Assembly (NCBI GenBank): GCA_964423225.1
Contig: CAYREE010000094.1
Span: 1 to 9,256, forward strand
DNA length: 9,256 nt
Reading direction: 5' to 3'
Source of the DNA: CAYREE01 sp964423225
GTDB taxonomy: Archaea > Altiarchaeota > Altiarchaeia > IMC4 > SCGC-AAA252-I15
Of this stretch, positions 6,424 to 9,256 are shown one piece after another. The position numbers were made by a program, and so were the translations under genes. The notes beneath the pieces were generated by a model. That model ran no database searches. It was given only the letters and a program-made list of their open reading frames with translations, and was not told the origin of the DNA. Within the stretch, counting starts at the first letter, position 1. The number at the start of each line of letters is the position of its first letter.

Positions 6424-7241
6424 TGTCTCTCAATAAGTATATCTAAATGATTTTTAACAGGCCTTAATATGTTTCGAATTGGTAAAGGCAGCCATCCCAG
6501 GCCCAGGCCCTTTCTTGACAACGCCTTTTCCATAGCTTGATGGATTGAATTATCCCCCGTTATGTAGAATAATAGGTTGCCCCACTCTGGACTTGATTTT
6601 CCATCATAGGAGTATGCACCTTTGAACTCCAATGGATCCATCTCATTTCCTTTTTTCGAGTGTTCCTTAATAGGCCCGTATTCAAAGACAATGCAATCAT
6701 ATCCTTGATTTTTCATATATGAGACCATGTCATGATGTGTATACCCTAGACTGTCCTTTGTCCGAGAGTCCATGAATTCTGTCATGACAAGGCTAGGCTG
6801 AAATTTTTTAAAATCCATGCTCCTTAATACCATCAGGTCGAATCCTTCGACATCTATTTTCAATAGGTCTATCCAGTCGATCTTTTCTTTGGTGATAAAG
6901 GTGTCAAGGCGGGTAGATCTTACTTTGACCTTGTTTGAATGAGTTTCATGGAAAGGCTTTAGTGAGTGGATCCCCCAGTACTCGTCACTTACATAAAAAT
7001 CCATTTCTTCCTCATCTTTGTCTGACACAGCAGACTGGATACAACTAACATATTTGTATTTTTCCATATTTTTTGTTAATTCAATGTAGTTCTCAGGTTC
7101 AGGCTCAAAACAATAGACTTTCCAACCACGGTCCACAAACGGTTTGGCTGACTGACCTTGATGGGCTCCTACGTCGAGCATCAAGCCAGTATCTTTCTTC
7201 AGGATCCTGAAATAGTTGAGTATACAGTCGTTTTCAATCAT
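6420..7241 (-). CDS. FkbM-family SAM-dependent methyltransferase
   Basis: This 273-residue class I methyltransferase is of the FkbM type, a family that typically O-methylates hydroxyls on sugars or polyketides. The SAM-binding motif LDVGAHQGQSAKPF is at residues 22-35, the acidic ribose-binding loop FEPEPENY at 45-52, and the FkbM hallmark LLKIDVEGFDLMVLRSMD at 126-143. A conserved-looking tail 'WGNLLFYI' and a basic amphipathic C-terminal stretch follow. The ATG at 7241 lies 6 bases after the radical SAM stop codon; the ribosome-binding site is weak, so reinitiation is likely. The gene ends in an ATGA overlap with the glycosyltransferase, so the two products are probably made together, fitting methylation of a transferred or terminal sugar (inference). 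Confidence 0.9.
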   Translation of the reverse strand: MIENDCILNYFRILKKDTGLMLDVGAHQGQSAKPFVDRGWKVYCFEPEPENYIELTKNMEKYKYVSCIQSAVSDKDEEEMDFYVSDEYWGIHSLKPFHETHSNKVKVRSTRLDTFITKEKIDWIDLLKIDVEGFDLMVLRSMDFKKFQPSLVMTEFMDSRTKDSLGYTHHDMVSYMKNQGYDCIVFEYGPIKEHSKKGNEMDPLEFKGAYSYDGKSSPEWGNLLFYITGDNSIHQAMEKALSRKGLGLGWLPLPIRNILRPVKNHLDILIERQ

Positions 7242-7247
7242 TTTATA

Positions 7248-9074
7248 CTATCTTTTTTTCCTCCGTAGGATAATCCTGCCGACAGTGATCCCTATTTTCA
7301 AGGTCTTTTTGAATATTTTTAATTTTGCTACTTGAATCAATGTGAATAGGTAGATAATATTATCGAATGTCTTGGATCGTGTCATAAGGCTGCCGAGAGT
7401 ATAGAAAAATATGTTATTTTCAGCATTCTGCTTCCCCAATATCCCATTGATCAGCGACTCTAAACGTTTTTTATTTTCAAGAAGGAGTCGAAGCCTCCAA
7501 AAGAAAACGTTCCTTGCAGAGTTATCCAGCCTCATCCATTTCAGGTCTAGTCGTTCTAGAGTGTATCCTGGACTGGATTTTACAAACGCTTTTTTTATTA
7601 TTATAGAATATTTTTCAGGATTGGATGATATCTCGTCCATCACAGGTACCAGATTATTCCTTGATTCATCGGATTTGTTAGCAAATGCAACATCCTCCAT
7701 TGCATCAACCATATCTTCCGATACTTCCTCTTTTATCTTTTCTGCAAGATGCTCTAGTACTCCCGACCTGTCCCAGTCATCAAGATGAGTGAGAGCCATC
7801 AAACTGAAGGGGAACGTATTGAACATAATCCAGTGAGTTGCAGAAAGCAGATTGCATTTCCTCACTTCTTCTTCCGTGATGTCTGGACCAGATACTATCT
7901 CAGGATCGGTCTCTGACCTGGATTTATATCCTAGCTCAGTCTCATAAAGAAGTGTTCCCGGGTAGTAGCAGTATCTGTATAAGCCAAGATGATGATTTGA
8001 TCTTAAGGAAAGTCCGAAATCAAGGTTCTCCCTGAATTCTTTGAATCCTTCTTTTGGAAGTCCGTATATCATCCCTATCCATACGTCGTTGGTATTGTTC
8101 TGGAAGAAGTCGCTGTTTATCTTGCCGCGTAGTTCGCCTGGATTCTGTTTTGGACGCTGTATCGTTGAACAGGTCTTGTCGTGTATGGTCTGTACTCCAA
8201 CACCTTCCAAGTATACATTTGCCTTCTTTGCAAGCTTGCTGAATTCCTCGTCAAGATGGTTTATATTTATATATACTCCTATCCGTGTACCCTTGTTTTT
8301 TTCTGATATGAACTGCATCAGTTCCATGGCACGTTTTTTTGTATATCCAATGGTAGAGTCGAACAGGAAAATACTCTTTGGCTTAGAATCCAATATGATA
8401 GACAGTTCTTCCTTAACTCGTTCTATCGGATACATCTGTAGTTGGAGGTGTGATTCGACACAGTAAGTGCACTTGTTCGGGCACCCATATCCGGTGTTAT
8501 ATGGAAGGGCTCCACGTGCATGTTTGAAGTAGTCATTCAGCAGGTAATCAGCTTCGCTTAGCCAAGGTGAAAAATCTATAAAATTGGGATTATCTTCTCT
8601 TTTGTCTTCTGATGCATAAGGCTTGTTGTCTAGCAGATAGGTTAGGTTTGGTATTTTAAGATCGTTCTTTTCATTCCAACCATGTTTTTTTAGCTTTTTA
8701 ACAAGCTTTGGAAAGGTTTCATCCGATCTGCCCCGCACTATGTAGTCGATCTCGGGATGGTTTTCAAGTATCTGGAGAGAATACCTCTTTGAGGATACCA
8801 TCGGACCTCCAAGTATGATGCATGCCCTGGGCTTCTCTTTCCTCAAGATCTTGGTGTAATCCAACACATCCTTTATATTATAAGACGAGACCGTGAAACA
8901 GTATATCTGATCGTCCTGAGTGTTCTTTAAATAATCCTCGAAATGGTTTGATGACGTTATATCTATGTCTTTGAACTCATATTCCTCTACAAGCTCTTTT
9001 TTTAGCAGTGTCTTTAGTGTTGCTAGTGCCAGGCTTGGTATCATCAGCTTATTGACGTTAATCATGTATAGCAT
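7248..9074 (-). CDS. B12-binding-domain radical SAM protein
   Basis: This 608-residue radical SAM enzyme has the architecture of cobalamin-binding class B members. Residues about 1-140 form a Rossmann-like B12-binding-type domain, with IILGGPMVSSKR near 87-97 and IDYIVRGRSDETFPKL after it. The radical SAM core starts with the [4Fe-4S] triad CxxxCxxC at Cys198, Cys202 and Cys205 (CPNKCTYC). The cobalamin lower-ligand motif DxHxxG is not seen in the N-terminal domain. The C-terminal 200 or so residues are unassigned and end in a strongly basic stretch. Relatives methylate or rearrange unactivated carbons, but function cannot be predicted here. ATG 9074 is chosen over GTG 9083 because GGTGA stands 5 bases before it and contains that GTG. 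It is followed 6 bases later by the methyltransferase gene. Confidence 0.9.
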   Translation of the reverse strand: MLYMINVNKLMIPSLALATLKTLLKKELVEEYEFKDIDITSSNHFEDYLKNTQDDQIYCFTVSSYNIKDVLDYTKILRKEKPRACIILGGPMVSSKRYSLQILENHPEIDYIVRGRSDETFPKLVKKLKKHGWNEKNDLKIPNLTYLLDNKPYASEDKREDNPNFIDFSPWLSEADYLLNDYFKHARGALPYNTGYGCPNKCTYCVESHLQLQMYPIERVKEELSIILDSKPKSIFLFDSTIGYTKKRAMELMQFISEKNKGTRIGVYININHLDEEFSKLAKKANVYLEGVGVQTIHDKTCSTIQRPKQNPGELRGKINSDFFQNNTNDVWIGMIYGLPKEGFKEFRENLDFGLSLRSNHHLGLYRYCYYPGTLLYETELGYKSRSETDPEIVSGPDITEEEVRKCNLLSATHWIMFNTFPFSLMALTHLDDWDRSGVLEHLAEKIKEEVSEDMVDAMEDVAFANKSDESRNNLVPVMDEISSNPEKYSIIIKKAFVKSSPGYTLERLDLKWMRLDNSARNVFFWRLRLLLENKKRLESLINGILGKQNAENNIFFYTLGSLMTRSKTFDNIIYLFTLIQVAKLKIFKKTLKIGITVGRIILRRKKR

Positions 9075-9079
9075 AGATT

Positions 9080-9084
9080 TCACC
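9080..9084 (-). promoter_or_regulatory. Ribosome-binding site of the radical SAM gene
   Basis: GGTGA on the minus strand lies 5 bases before ATG 9074, the same motif and spacing as at the cyclase gene. It argues against the GTG at 9083, which is part of the site. Confidence 0.7.
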
Positions 9085-9112
9085 GGAAAGATGTGTCTTT
9101 TTTATTAGGATT

Positions 9113-9124
9113 AAGTTTATTTAT
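9113..9124 (-). promoter_or_regulatory. Weak TATA-like stretch before the radical SAM gene
   Basis: On the minus strand an A/T-rich run (gataaataaactt) lies about 40-50 bases before ATG 9074 and overlaps the stop codon of the upstream frame. The position would suit an archaeal TATA box with a leader of about 20 bases that includes the GGTGA site. No hairpin or T-run terminator separates the two genes, so read-through from the upstream gene is equally possible. Confidence 0.2.
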
Positions 9125-9256
9125 CAACGTATTTTTCGATATCACAGGTCTGTTGTTTATGCCAATCATTATCTCCTAGGCCGGAGTATGAAGTATCCTT
9201 AGTCTTTAGTCTTTTTTCAATCGATTGTCTTTGAGAAAAGGATAATTCGTTCCAAT
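9117..9256 (-). CDS. C-terminal end of an unidentified protein, cut by the window edge
   Basis: A frame enters from the right edge and stays open for 45 codons to TAA (9117-9119 on the minus strand). It starts WNELSFSQRQSIEKRLK and ends DWHKQQTCDIEKYVDK. The composition is that of a soluble protein tail, rich in Lys, Asp, Gln and Ser with two Trp, and the other two minus-strand frames stop within about 17 codons. The stop lies 42 bases upstream of the radical SAM start in the same direction, so the operon probably continues leftwards from this gene. I do not recognise the family; too little is visible. A non-coding upstream region is the alternative. Confidence 0.55.
   Translation of the reverse strand, partial: WNELSFSQRQSIEKRLKTKDTSYSGLGDNDWHKQQTCDIEKYVDK

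Noticed and set aside
7250..7260. T-rich run as a transcription terminator between the radical SAM and methyltransferase genes
   Set aside because: The T-run is on the plus strand, so the minus-strand transcript carries A residues here. No hairpin is present, and the genes are only 6 bases apart.
7411..8466. Plus-strand open frames opposite the radical SAM gene
   Set aside because: They are shadows of a well-supported minus-strand gene, with serine- and arginine-rich low-information translations.
9201..9216. Short tandem repeat of a 7-base unit (agtcttt)
   Set aside because: Only two copies, lying inside a probable coding frame; consistent with chance.
1..9256. CRISPR array, tRNA/rRNA genes, insertion sequence or integrase
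   Set aside because: No regularly spaced repeats, no cloverleaf or rRNA-like blocks, and no transposase or recombinase motifs were seen on either strand. The only inverted repeat is the one at 1-94, which has no transposase near it.

Overview
The window is a piece of a cell-surface polysaccharide or glycan gene cluster from a prokaryote with roughly balanced to moderately AT-rich DNA. The domain of life is not certain. Frequent ATA isoleucine codons mixed with AGA/AGG arginine codons, GGTGA ribosome-binding sites and the type of genes present would suit an archaeon, but an anaerobic bacterium cannot be excluded. A radical SAM enzyme suggests an anaerobic or microaerobic lifestyle.

Left part (1-1209, plus strand): the C-terminal two thirds of a sulfatase-family (alkaline phosphatase superfamily) protein. 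Its 5' end is missing, and the first 94 bases form a perfect 35-bp inverted repeat that looks like a fold-back artefact at a contig end. The frame is broken once by an in-frame TAA at 886-888, after which sulfatase C-terminal sequence continues in the same frame to 1209. A complete nucleotide-sugar 6-dehydrogenase follows (1257-2483, plus strand).

Right part (9256 down to 2486, minus strand): a compact seven-gene operon, preceded by the tail of an eighth gene cut by the window edge. In transcription order it holds a B12-type radical SAM protein, an FkbM-family methyltransferase, a family 2 glycosyltransferase, a cyclase-family metal hydrolase, a CMP-sugar-synthetase-like cytidylyltransferase, a D-2-hydroxyacid dehydrogenase and a short-chain dehydrogenase. 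Genes abut or overlap by a few bases (two ATGA overlaps), so they are very likely co-transcribed and translationally coupled. The operon converges on the nucleotide-sugar dehydrogenase with only 2 bases between the stop codons.

Working together (inference): the UDP-sugar dehydrogenase would supply a uronic-acid donor. The cytidylyltransferase with the two dehydrogenases and the cyclase-type hydrolase would make and activate an unusual CMP-linked acid or sugar. The glycosyltransferase would add a residue. The FkbM enzyme would O-methylate, the radical SAM enzyme would carry out a further modification, and the sulfatase-family protein, if functional, would act on sulfate or phosphate esters. 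The most interesting part is the four-gene cassette 2486-5477, which has a CMP-transferase but no NeuB/KdsA-type acid-sugar synthase beside it. There are no RNA genes, CRISPR arrays or insertion sequences that I can see, and no gene-free stretch over 300 bases.
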